Source: an uncultured Bacillota bacterium (GTDB taxonomy: Bacteria; Bacillota_I; Bacilli_A; Erysipelotrichales; Erysipelotrichaceae). Taken from it: DNA of 33,246 nucleotides. Positions 15,540 to 23,444 of the stretch are shown here, piece after piece. The number at the start of each line of letters is the position of its first letter. Positions within the stretch are counted from its first letter, which is position 1. The notes beneath the pieces are model-generated. The model saw only the letters and a program-made list of their open reading frames with translations, ran no database searches and was not told the DNA's origin. The stretch is from the NCBI GenBank assembly GCA_949298975.1, contig CASFYR010000038.1, forward strand, positions 1 to 33,246. Reading direction: 5' to 3'. The position numbers and the translations under genes are program-made.

Positions 15540-16023
15540 TTATTGCAATCACCGTGATTGGATTTTGGATAATCTTGATTATCTCGCTTTATCCCATACC
15601 GAAATTCTGATATGTCTTTTGATCGATTTCTGTAATTCCAATAGATTAAGGATTTCATACGATCTTTTTAAGAATAAGCTTGATCTGAGCTCGGAACAGA
15701 TCGATAAGATCATTTACGGTTTAAGTGCCAAAGGCTATCTGAAGGTCATGATGGGAGCAGAGGGGATGACTTATGATCTCAGCCCGCTGTTTGAAACTAA
15801 TATTGAAACGATGGCTTCCAGTGCTTACGAGAGCATCTTTCAGATCTTTGACGATACTTTTGGCCGGCCGCTTTCCGGCAGTGAGATCGCTAAATTGAGC
15901 GAACTGCTTAAAAACTATGACAAAAAAGCCATCATTGACGCTTTGAGAACGGCCGATGCCTATCAGAAGGTCAATATGGCCTATATTGAAAAGGTACTGA
16001 TCAATGGCTCAAGAGAAGATTGA
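15520..16023 (+). CDS. DnaD-like replication initiation protein
   Basis: This 167-residue protein is likely a DnaD-type helicase-loading or primosome factor. The N-terminal half looks like the winged-helix DDBH1 region. The C-terminal part carries the DDBH2 pattern FGRPLSGSEIAKL (around residues 112-124) and ends VNMAYIEKVLING. It is shorter than Bacillus DnaD (about 230). The following gene is nth, as in Bacillus, which supports the call. GAGGG (15507-15511) precedes the ATG; the gene overlaps mtnN by 20 bases and nth by 20. Confidence 0.85.
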   Translation: MKWYQTNYCNHRDWILDNLDYLALSHTEILICLLIDFCNSNRLRISYDLFKNKLDLSSEQIDKIIYGLSAKGYLKVMMGAEGMTYDLSPLFETNIETMASSAYESIFQIFDDTFGRPLSGSEIAKLSELLKNYDKKAIIDALRTADAYQKVNMAYIEKVLINGSRED

Positions 16024-16633
16024 ATTCATTAAAAACACTCTGGCAGCGATGTATCCTGATGCTCATTGCGAACTTGTGCACCGCAATCCTTTTGAATTGC
16101 TGATTGCGGTGGTTTTAAGCGCTCAAACGACTGATGAAAGGGTAAATATGGTTACCCCGGCATTATTTAGCCGTTTTCCTGATCCATCTTCTTTATCTTT
16201 AGCTGATATTCACGAAGTAGAGAAGATTATTGCTTCAATCGGTCTTTATCACGCCAAAGCTAAAAATATTATCAATTTAGCCAAAGAATTATGCCGTGAT
16301 CATAACGGTCAGGTTCCGGCCGAAAGGGAAGAACTGGTCAAATTGAGCGGTGTTGGCCGCAAGAGCGCCAATGTCGTTATGAGTGTGGCCTTTAATATGC
16401 CAGCCATGGCAGTCGATACTCATGTTTCAAGAGTTGCCAAACGACTGGGCCTGGCTAAAAGAGATGATGATGTTTTAGCGATTGAAAAGAAATTATGCCG
16501 TAAATTTAAACGGCAGGACTGGAATGCCATGCACCATCGTTTTATTTTCTTTGGCCGCTATTTCTGCAAAGCAAAAAATCCTTCTTGTGAAAACTGTCCG
16601 TTTGGCAGCATCTGCAAGAAGGATAAAGCTTAG
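16004..16633 (+). CDS. nth: Endonuclease III (DNA glycosylase/AP lyase)
   Basis: This base-excision repair enzyme removes oxidised pyrimidines and cleaves the abasic site. The 209-residue product has the helix-hairpin-helix LSGVGRKSANV with catalytic Lys120, Asp138 in VDTHV, and the C-terminal [4Fe-4S] cluster C-x6-C-x2-C-x5-C. Both catalytic residue numbers match E. coli Nth. It is the last gene of the operon; its stop overlaps the stop of the convergent DUF1846 gene, and its terminator lies within that gene. Confidence 0.97.
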   Translation: MAQEKIEFIKNTLAAMYPDAHCELVHRNPFELLIAVVLSAQTTDERVNMVTPALFSRFPDPSSLSLADIHEVEKIIASIGLYHAKAKNIINLAKELCRDHNGQVPAEREELVKLSGVGRKSANVVMSVAFNMPAMAVDTHVSRVAKRLGLAKRDDDVLAIEKKLCRKFKRQDWNAMHHRFIFFGRYFCKAKNPSCENCPFGSICKKDKA

Positions 16634-18114
16634 TGTTTATGATACAAGCGTTTGGTCGAATAGACCGGTTCCATAGTTAGGTACATACCTAACTTTTTAA
16701 ATGTGTTGATGTCAACTTCGCTCAGGATGACTGTGGAATGAACTTCACTGCCGGCTAAAAGATTCAGTGCTTCCATCGCTCTTTTGCAGACCGGCGATGT
16801 CTCGGATTCGATAGCCAGCGCAATCAGGATTTCATCGGTATGCAAGCGCGGGTTGTTGCCTTTAAGATATTTGGTCTTCAGAGTCTGAATCGGTTCGATA
16901 ATCCGGCTTGACAGCAGTTTGATATCGTCGATCCCGCCGATTGCCTTCAAAGCGTTAAACAAAGCAGCGCTTGATGCGCCAAGCAATTTGGTCGTTTTGC
17001 CGGTGATGATCCGGCCGTCCGGCAATTCGATCGCCACTGCCGGTCCCCCGGTTTCTTTGGCTTTCTTATTTGCTGCTGACGCCACTTTGCGGTCATCTTT
17101 GCCAATCCCGGCTTTTTTCATAATGATCTGCAGTTTGGCCAAAGTATCTTCACTGGTCTTTTCTTTGCGGATATCGACCAAAGTTTCGTAATAACGGCGC
17201 AGTATTTCTTCCTTTGATGCGTTTTGGCACACTTCATCATCCACGATGCAATAACCGACGGTATTAACTCCCATATCGGTTGGTGAGTTATACATTGAAT
17301 GGCCGTCGTTGATCTTTTCCAAGAGATCATTTAAAACAGGGAATACTTCAACATCACGGTTATAATTTACTGCCACTTCGTTATAGGTCGAAAGATGGAA
17401 AGGGTCGATCATGTTGATATCGTTTAAATCGACGGTTGCTGCTTCATAGGCTAGATTGACCGGATGATTAAGCGGTAAATTCCAGATCGGGAAAGTTTCA
17501 AACTTGGCATAACCGGCCTTGATGCCGTGCAGATTATCGTGATACATCTGCGAAAGACAGGTCGCCATCTTGCCGCTTCCCGGACCCGGGGCAGTTACGA
17601 CGATAATATCCCGGGTGTTTTCGATGTAGTCATTCTTGCCAAAACCGTCCTTTGATAAGATCAAATCGATATCATTAGGATAATTATCGATCGGATAGTG
17701 ATAAGCGACCCTGATGCCCAGTTTTTCCAATTTGCGCTTCAGCCTTTGCGCTTCCGGTTGTTTGCTGTAATGAGTGATGACTACGCTGCCGACATAAAGT
17801 CCGGCTTCGTTAAAGGCGTCGATCAGGCGCATCAGATCCTGATAATAAGTAATGCCTAGATCGCCGCGAACCTTATTCTTTTCAATATGTTCAGCGCTGA
17901 TTACCAGCATCATCTCAACCCGGTCTTTGATCGCATTGAGCATTTTGATCTTGCTGTCGGGCTCAAAACCCGGCAAGACCCGGGAGGCGTGATGATCATC
18001 AAACAGCTTGCCGCCAAATTCCAGATACAGTTTGTTAAAACACGATATCCTTTTTAGGATATTGTCCGATTGCATCTTGATATACTTGTTATTATCAAAT
18101 CCTACTTTATACAT
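16630..18114 (-). CDS. DUF1846 (UPF0371) family protein
   Basis: This 494-residue protein belongs to a conserved family of unknown function. The N-terminus MYKVGFDNNKYI, the block LYLEFGGKLFDDHHASRVLPGF and the phosphate-loop-like APGPGSGKMATCLSQ near residues 175-190 are characteristic. Further blocks include SPTDMGVNTVGY, PAVAIELPDGRIITGK and the C-terminal TMEPVYSTKRLYH. No signal peptide or membrane segment is visible, so it should be cytoplasmic. GAGGTG lies just before the ATG. The gene is alone on its strand, convergent with nth and divergent from the DUF3196 gene. Confidence 0.92.
   Translation of the reverse strand: MYKVGFDNNKYIKMQSDNILKRISCFNKLYLEFGGKLFDDHHASRVLPGFEPDSKIKMLNAIKDRVEMMLVISAEHIEKNKVRGDLGITYYQDLMRLIDAFNEAGLYVGSVVITHYSKQPEAQRLKRKLEKLGIRVAYHYPIDNYPNDIDLILSKDGFGKNDYIENTRDIIVVTAPGPGSGKMATCLSQMYHDNLHGIKAGYAKFETFPIWNLPLNHPVNLAYEAATVDLNDINMIDPFHLSTYNEVAVNYNRDVEVFPVLNDLLEKINDGHSMYNSPTDMGVNTVGYCIVDDEVCQNASKEEILRRYYETLVDIRKEKTSEDTLAKLQIIMKKAGIGKDDRKVASAANKKAKETGGPAVAIELPDGRIITGKTTKLLGASSAALFNALKAIGGIDDIKLLSSRIIEPIQTLKTKYLKGNNPRLHTDEILIALAIESETSPVCKRAMEALNLLAGSEVHSTVILSEVDINTFKKLGMYLTMEPVYSTKRLYHKH
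16675..16698 (+). terminator. Terminator of the yqeG-nth operon, inside the antisense gene
   Basis: A perfect 8-bp stem (16675-16682 with 16687-16694), loop ACAT, runs into TTTTT (16694-16698). It lies 42 bases past the nth stop but within the 3' coding part of the DUF1846 gene on the other strand, where it specifies residues KKLGMYLT. It lacks a T-run in the minus direction, so it should act only on plus-strand transcripts. Confidence 0.75.
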
Positions 18115-18142
18115 AATTCACCTCACAACCATAACAGACTAC

Positions 18143-18151
18143 ATTATATCA
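18143..18151 (-). promoter_or_regulatory. Extended -10 promoter of the DUF1846 gene
   Basis: On the minus strand this reads TGATATAAT. It lies 29 bases upstream of the DUF1846 ATG, leaving a short leader with GAGGTG. The divergent promoter for the DUF3196 gene is only about 10 bases away. Confidence 0.6.
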
Positions 18152-18160
18152 TTTTTATCG

Positions 18161-18169
18161 TGCTATAAT
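18161..18169 (+). promoter_or_regulatory. Extended -10 promoter of the DUF3196 gene, leaderless start
   Basis: TGCTATAAT is a perfect extended -10. Seven bases separate it from the ATG at 18177, and these contain no Shine-Dalgarno sequence, so the transcript probably begins at the ATG. Confidence 0.7.
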
Positions 18170-18176
18170 TATAAAC

Positions 18177-18893
18177 ATGAGTAATTATTATGATGATATT
18201 TTAAAAAAGATCAAAGATCTCTATGAACAGAAAGAATATTTAAAGGCATCAATGATTATTGATGAAGAGCTGAATATGCCGTTTGTTCCTTCGGATTTTG
18301 AAGAAAAACTGCTCGACCTTAAAGATCAGTACAGCGAACTTATCAAGGATAACGCTTTGATCGTTGACGATGATGATCTCGCCGCCTTTTTGTTTGCCGA
18401 TCCCTATAAGCAGCTTATTGCCGCCAATTATCTGGATGGATTAAATTTAAGGAATTATCTTGATCTTATCGATCGCTTTTTAAGATCCGACGGCGACCGC
18501 CATGCCAAATCTTTGCTCATCGCTTCCCTGATCGACCAGGGGATCAAAGAGAAGATGACTTTGCTCGACAATGATCTGACGATTGAATTTATCCCTGAAT
18601 ACTGTGAACCGATCGCGTATCAGGATGGATATATCAAAGCCCGCTCCTTCTTTAAAGAAGCGCTGGCAAAAAATCCCAGCCTGTTGAATATGGCGGAAGA
18701 TCTTTTGACCAGTGAATGTTTTTTACATCTGCCGATATCGCTTGAGGAAGACGAAGGCCTGCTGTTAGCTCAAAGCATCGTCGTTTATCTTTATGAGTGT
18801 CTGGGTGATATAGCAGCTAAAGAGGCTTTCATTAATGATTATGGCATATCGGAAACCAGGCTTTACCGCTTCGATCCCCAAAAGATGAATTAG
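18177..18893 (+). CDS. DUF3196-type, TPR-like helical protein
   Basis: This 238-residue acidic, helical protein has repeated helix pairs resembling tetratricopeptide repeats, such as LYEQKEYLKASMIIDEEL (residues 14-31) and YIKARSFFKEALAKNPSLL near 151-169. No signal or membrane segment is present. It resembles a family found in mycoplasmas (DUF3196), and its place before tig matches the TPR protein YsoA of Bacillus. A role in protein folding or as an adaptor is only inference from this position. Its start lacks a ribosome binding site. Confidence 0.75.
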   Translation: MSNYYDDILKKIKDLYEQKEYLKASMIIDEELNMPFVPSDFEEKLLDLKDQYSELIKDNALIVDDDDLAAFLFADPYKQLIAANYLDGLNLRNYLDLIDRFLRSDGDRHAKSLLIASLIDQGIKEKMTLLDNDLTIEFIPEYCEPIAYQDGYIKARSFFKEALAKNPSLLNMAEDLLTSECFLHLPISLEEDEGLLLAQSIVVYLYECLGDIAAKEAFINDYGISETRLYRFDPQKMN

Positions 18894-18946
18894 AGTGCTT
18901 AATAAGTGATAAATTGATTATTTTAGTAGTAAATGAACAGGTTATT

Positions 18947-18955
18947 TGCTATAAT
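18947..18955 (+). promoter_or_regulatory. Extended -10 promoter of tig
   Basis: TGCTATAAT, the same element as before yqeG, valS and the DUF3196 gene. Here a leader of about 17 bases with GGGAGG (18968-18973) precedes the ATG at 18979. Confidence 0.7.
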
Positions 18956-18978
18956 TATAAGGCTATTGGGAGGAATTT

Positions 18979-20241
18979 ATGTCAGTATTAAATAAATTAG
19001 AAAATGCAAAAGTTGAAGTTAAAGTGACTGTTGATGATAATATCTGGAAGGAAGCCCAGAAGAAAGCTTTCAATAAGATTGCTAAAAATGTTGAGATTAA
19101 AGGGTTTCGCAAAGGCCAGGCGCCTAAGCATCTTTTGAACAAACACATCAATGAACAAAGCGTATATCTGGAAGCGGTTGAAGCTGTTGCTCAAAACGAA
19201 TTAGTCAAGGCCATTGATGAGCACCATCTGGAATTGATCGATCGGCCGGAGTTAAAGATCGATACCGTCAATGCCGATGCTTGCGAACTGACTTTCGTCT
19301 GCCCGGTTAAACCGGATGTGACCTTAGGTGAATATAAGGGTTTAGGCTACAAGGTAACCAAGCCAAGAATCACTGCGAAAGAAGTCGATGCGGAAATTGA
19401 AGCGATGCGCGAGCGTAAGGCCGACCTTGAATTAAAGGAAGACGGCACGGTGGAAAACGGTGATACAGCGGTAATCGACTTTGAAGGTTTTAAAGACGGT
19501 GTCGCTTTTGAAGGCGGTAAAGGCGAGAACCACAATTTGGTTATCGGATCCGGATCTTTCATTCCCGGCTTTGAAGAACAGCTGATCGGCATGAAACCGG
19601 AAGAGGAAAGAGAGATTGAAGTTACTTTCCCAAATGATTACCATGTTGATGATTTAAAAGGCGCCAAAGCTACATTTAAGGTAAAGGTACATGAGATAAA
19701 GACTAAAGTTTTACCAGAAGTCGATGAAGATTTCATCAGCGAACTGAAGATCGACGGAGTAAAGACTTTAGAAGAATTAAAGGCACACATTAAGGAGAAT
19801 TTAACTAAGACTCGTCAGGAAGAAAATGAAAACAAGGCTTTAGACGAAGTGCTTGATAAAGTAACAAAAGGGGCGACCGTGGAAATCCCGGAAGTTATGA
19901 TTAAAAATGAAACTGACGATATGATCAAAGAATACGGTCAGAATCTTGCTCGTCAGGGATTTACGCTTGAACAGTTCTATAAACTTACTGGCCAAAGCGA
20001 AGATAACCTGAGAGAAAACATGAAGATCGATGCCGAGAATCGCATTAAGATCCGTCTGATTTTAGAAAAGATCGCGGAAGTTGAAGGTCTGGAAGTTACC
20101 GATGAAGACATCAATGCCGAGTACGAGACGATGGCTAATCAGTATGGAATGAAGACCGAAGATATGAAGAAATATATCGCTAAAGATTCTCTGGCTTATG
20201 ATCTGAAAATGCGTAAGGCCTTAGAAGTGGTCAAAAGTTAG
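18979..20241 (+). CDS. tig: Trigger factor (ribosome-associated chaperone)
   Basis: This chaperone binds ribosomal protein L23 near the exit tunnel and shields nascent chains; its middle domain is a peptidyl-prolyl isomerase. The 420-residue product has the ribosome-binding loop GFRKGQAP at residues 42-49. An FKBP domain follows (NGDTAVIDFEGFKDGVAFEGG, then IPGFEEQLIGMKPEE), and a long C-terminal helical chaperone domain. GGGAGG gives a clear start. A terminator follows before lon. Confidence 0.97.
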   Translation: MSVLNKLENAKVEVKVTVDDNIWKEAQKKAFNKIAKNVEIKGFRKGQAPKHLLNKHINEQSVYLEAVEAVAQNELVKAIDEHHLELIDRPELKIDTVNADACELTFVCPVKPDVTLGEYKGLGYKVTKPRITAKEVDAEIEAMRERKADLELKEDGTVENGDTAVIDFEGFKDGVAFEGGKGENHNLVIGSGSFIPGFEEQLIGMKPEEEREIEVTFPNDYHVDDLKGAKATFKVKVHEIKTKVLPEVDEDFISELKIDGVKTLEELKAHIKENLTKTRQEENENKALDEVLDKVTKGATVEIPEVMIKNETDDMIKEYGQNLARQGFTLEQFYKLTGQSEDNLRENMKIDAENRIKIRLILEKIAEVEGLEVTDEDINAEYETMANQYGMKTEDMKKYIAKDSLAYDLKMRKALEVVKS

Positions 20242-20254
20242 TTATCCATCTACT

Positions 20255-20277
20255 AAAGACGCCTTGCCGCGTCTTTT
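20255..20277 (+). terminator. Rho-independent terminator after tig
   Basis: An 8-bp stem (20255-20262 with 20269-20276), loop CTTGCC, and a T-run of four. No distinct promoter is evident in the 21 bases between it and lon, so lon may depend partly on read-through. Confidence 0.75.
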
Positions 20278-20298
20278 AGAATTATAAGGAGGTTATAA

Positions 20299-22605
20299 AT
20301 GTCAGAAACCTATTTAGTTCCCTTATTATGTACAAGGGGAGTTGTTATTTTCCCTACACAAGAAGTGAATATCGATGTTGGCCGCAGCGAAAGCATCAAG
20401 GCATGCGAGTATGCCAATTCGGCCAATTCCTATATTTTTGTCACCGCCCAAAAAAGTCTTGATACTGATCATCCCGCCCGTGAGGATATCTATGAGTGCG
20501 GATCGCTTTGCAAAATTAAACGCTTTCGCCGCAAAGACGGCTATCTGCGGGTCGGGTTTGCCGGTTTTTCGCGGGCCAAGATCATTCGCGATGTCATGAT
20601 CAATGGTATTCAAAGCGTTGAAGTGGAAACAATCGACGAATACTTTGAAGATGAAACGATCTTAAAAGAACTGATGTCAAAAGTGCTTTTGGAGTTTGAC
20701 AAAATTAAACTGCATGCTAATCCGCAGATGAATGTTGAACTGTTGCGCAATCTTAAAAACGGTATCACTGCCGCGGAATTGACAGATTATTATGCTCAGG
20801 TCTTCTTATTGGATTATAAAGATAAACAGCGTTTTATCGAGCAGCCGGATGTCATTAAACGTCTGAGCATGACACTCGAATACATCCGCAGTCAGATCCA
20901 GGTCGATAAGATCGAAGCTGAGATTGATGAAAAGGTACGTTCAAGAATGGAGGATTCGCAAAAGGATTACTATTTAAGAGAAAAAATGCGAGTCATCAAA
21001 GAAGAGCTCAACGAAGGTACCCCAAGCGGAAGCAGCGAAGATCTCTATAAGTTGATCGAAGAGAATCCTTATCCTGAACATGTTAAGGAAAAAGCTCTTG
21101 ATGAGCTTAATAAACTGGAAATGCTGCCAAGTTCCAGCGGTGAATACGGAGTGGTGGCCAGTTATCTTGACTGGCTGCTTAAGACCCCATGGTATCAGAG
21201 ATCTGTAGACAATGATGATCTAAACAAGGCCAAGGCAATCTTGGAAGAAGATCATTACGGCTTAAAAAAGGTCAAGGAAAGAATTCTTGAATATCTGGCG
21301 GTCAAACAGATGACCAATAACCTTAAAAGTCCGATCATTTGTCTGGTTGGCCCGCCGGGAGTCGGAAAGACCTCGTTGGCTAAATCGGTGGCCAGAGCTT
21401 TAGACCGCCGCTTTGTCAAGGTCTCGCTGGGCGGTGTCCGCGATGAAGCGGAAATCAGAGGTCATCGCCGCACTTATCTTGGTTCAATGCCGGGCCGGAT
21501 TATTCAAGGTATGAAAAAGGCTGGTGTAGTCAATCCGGTATTTTTGATCGATGAGATTGATAAAATGGCTTCTGATTATAAAGGTGATCCGTCAAGCGCT
21601 ATGCTGGAGGTGCTGGATCCGGAGCAGAATTCGATGTTTTCCGACCATTATTTGGAAGAACCTTATGATTTAAGCGACGTCTTGTTTATTGCGACTGCCA
21701 ATTATATCGAGAATATTCCAAGTGCCTTGAAGGATCGGCTGGAGATTATTAATCTGAGTTCTTATACGGAGCTTGAAAAAGTACAGATTGCCAAGGAACA
21801 TCTGGTCAATAAACAAATGGCGGCCAACGGACTCAAGGCAGCGCAATTCAGTATTGATGATGATGTGATTATTTATCTGATCCGTCATTATACAAGAGAA
21901 GCCGGAGTCCGCCAGCTTGAGCGGGTAATCGGTTCCCTTTGCCGCAAGAGCGTTTTGGCTATTTTGGCGGAAGGCAAAAAGAAGATCAATGTTTCAAAAA
22001 AGATGGTCCGCAAGTGGCTGGGAGCGGAAATATTTGAATATGGCACCAAAGAAAAAAAGGATCAGGTCGGTGTTGTTACCGGTTTGGCCTATACCCAGTT
22101 TGGCGGTGATATTTTGGCGGTCGAAGTCAACTATTTTGACGGCAACGGTAAATTTATCGTTACCGGTCAATTAGGCGATGTCATGAAGGAATCGACCAAG
22201 ATCGCTCTTGATTATATTAAAGCCAATGCCCGTAAGTACCATATCGATCCGGCTTTCTTTGAAAAGCATGATATTCATATTCATGTGCCGGAAGGCGCCG
22301 TGCCAAAAGATGGACCGAGCGCCGGTGTTACTTTGACAACAGCCATCGTTTCGGCGATAACCAATACCCCGGTACACGCTGATTTAGCGATGACCGGTGA
22401 AGTTACCCTAAGAGGCAATGTCTTGCCGATCGGCGGTTTGAAAGAGAAATCCCTGGCTGCCCATCGCTCGGGCATTACGACGGTCTTATTCCCTAAAAAT
22501 AATCTTAAGGATCTGGAAGAGATCCCGGATACAGTTAAGGAAGCAGTAAAGTTTGTTCCGGTAGAAAATGTTGACGCCGTCTTGCGTCATGCTTTGGTTA
22601 AATAA
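20299..22605 (+). CDS. lon: ATP-dependent protease Lon
   Basis: This cytoplasmic AAA+ serine protease degrades misfolded and regulatory proteins. The 768-residue product has the N-terminal LON substrate-binding domain and a coiled middle region. The AAA+ module has Walker A GPPGVGKT (Lys357) and Walker B VFLIDEIDK. The protease domain has the Ser674-Lys717 dyad in KDGPSAG and GGLKEK. Length is typical of the bacterial A-type. AAGGAGG precedes the ATG. ysxC begins directly after the stop, as in Bacillus lonA-ysxC. Confidence 0.97.
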   Translation: MSETYLVPLLCTRGVVIFPTQEVNIDVGRSESIKACEYANSANSYIFVTAQKSLDTDHPAREDIYECGSLCKIKRFRRKDGYLRVGFAGFSRAKIIRDVMINGIQSVEVETIDEYFEDETILKELMSKVLLEFDKIKLHANPQMNVELLRNLKNGITAAELTDYYAQVFLLDYKDKQRFIEQPDVIKRLSMTLEYIRSQIQVDKIEAEIDEKVRSRMEDSQKDYYLREKMRVIKEELNEGTPSGSSEDLYKLIEENPYPEHVKEKALDELNKLEMLPSSSGEYGVVASYLDWLLKTPWYQRSVDNDDLNKAKAILEEDHYGLKKVKERILEYLAVKQMTNNLKSPIICLVGPPGVGKTSLAKSVARALDRRFVKVSLGGVRDEAEIRGHRRTYLGSMPGRIIQGMKKAGVVNPVFLIDEIDKMASDYKGDPSSAMLEVLDPEQNSMFSDHYLEEPYDLSDVLFIATANYIENIPSALKDRLEIINLSSYTELEKVQIAKEHLVNKQMAANGLKAAQFSIDDDVIIYLIRHYTREAGVRQLERVIGSLCRKSVLAILAEGKKKINVSKKMVRKWLGAEIFEYGTKEKKDQVGVVTGLAYTQFGGDILAVEVNYFDGNGKFIVTGQLGDVMKESTKIALDYIKANARKYHIDPAFFEKHDIHIHVPEGAVPKDGPSAGVTLTTAIVSAITNTPVHADLAMTGEVTLRGNVLPIGGLKEKSLAAHRSGITTVLFPKNNLKDLEEIPDTVKEAVKFVPVENVDAVLRHALVK

Positions 22606-23169
22606 ATGATCAGATATTTAAAAAGTGCGGTAATGATGGCAGATTACCCTGATTCAGCAAAGGAAATCGTTATTGTCGGTCGGTCTAATGCCGGTAAATC
22701 AAGTTTTATCAATGCACTTTTCAGTCATAAGATCGCTTATGTCGGAAAAACACCGGGTAAGACTAGAATTCTGAACTTCTTTGATTATAACGGAGAGTTT
22801 ACGATCGTGGACGTTCCCGGTTATGGATTTGCCAAGTTATCCGATAAGCAGATTGTTGCTTTCGGCGAGATGATGGATGAATATTTTGCTAAACGGGATT
22901 GTCTTAGGCTGATGGTGATGATCGTCGATATCCGTCATAAGCCGACAACCGATGATTTGGATATGATCAATTTTGCCCGCTATAAGCATCTGAAGACGAT
23001 TGTCGTGGCTTCCAAATCCGATAAGATATCAAACAATCAAAAGATCAGGCAGCTAAAACTGATTGCTGATACGCTTAATGTCAGGAATGAAGACATCGTA
23101 GCTTTCAGCAGTATTAAACCTGATAACATTACCCCGGTATTAAATTTAATCCGTACTAAAATTGCCTAG
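22606..23169 (+). CDS. ysxC: Ribosome biogenesis GTP-binding protein EngB/YsxC
   Basis: This essential GTPase acts in late assembly of the 50S subunit. The 187-residue product has G1 GRSNAGKSS (Lys31), the switch segment GKTRILNFF, G3 DVPGYGFAK and G4 with SKSDK. It starts with no gap after lon, so the two are co-transcribed; no terminator separates it from the T-box leader promoter that follows. Confidence 0.96.
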   Translation: MIRYLKSAVMMADYPDSAKEIVIVGRSNAGKSSFINALFSHKIAYVGKTPGKTRILNFFDYNGEFTIVDVPGYGFAKLSDKQIVAFGEMMDEYFAKRDCLRLMVMIVDIRHKPTTDDLDMINFARYKHLKTIVVASKSDKISNNQKIRQLKLIADTLNVRNEDIVAFSSIKPDNITPVLNLIRTKIA

Positions 23170-23187
23170 TTTTTATTTATATAACTA

Positions 23188-23196
23188 TGCTATAAT
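23188..23196 (+). promoter_or_regulatory. Extended -10 promoter of the valS leader
   Basis: TGCTATAAT lies just ahead of the T-box leader. The start point should be near 23203, immediately before stem I. Confidence 0.75.
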
Positions 23197-23204
23197 GATT
23201 CCAT

Positions 23205-23427
23205 AAAAAGCTATGAAGAGAAGGAAGTACGCCTGAGGTGACATCAAGAGAGGTCGTGGCTGGTGAAAACGATTCGTATGAAGGCGGAAAAGTAGTCTTG
23301 GAGCTATTCTTTTGAAGTGGTAGTAGAAAGAAGCGATCGGCCCGCGTTAAGGGCATTGAGGCATCTTTTGATGCGAATTAAGGTGGTAACACGAGATTAT
23401 AAGTCGTCCTTAGGGATGACTTTTTTA
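23205..23427 (+). ncRNA. T-box riboswitch (tRNA-Val) controlling valS
   Basis: The leader binds uncharged tRNA to allow valS expression. Stem I is closed by AGCT (23209-23212 with 23302-23305), AAGA/TCTT (23216-23219 with 23296-23299) and CGCCT/AGGCG (23230-23234 with 23282-23286). The internal loop between the last two helices contains GTA (23292-23294), a valine codon and the likely specifier. The T-box AAGGTGGTAACACGAG spans 23380-23395; its TGGT would pair with the ACCA end of tRNA-Val. Terminator arms are 23401-23409 and 23414-23422 with a T-run to 23426. The competing antiterminator pairs AAGG (23380-23383) with CCTT (23408-23411) and ACGA (23391-23394) with TCGT (23404-23407). Confidence 0.93.
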
Positions 23428-23444
23428 TTTATTAAGGAGGATAT

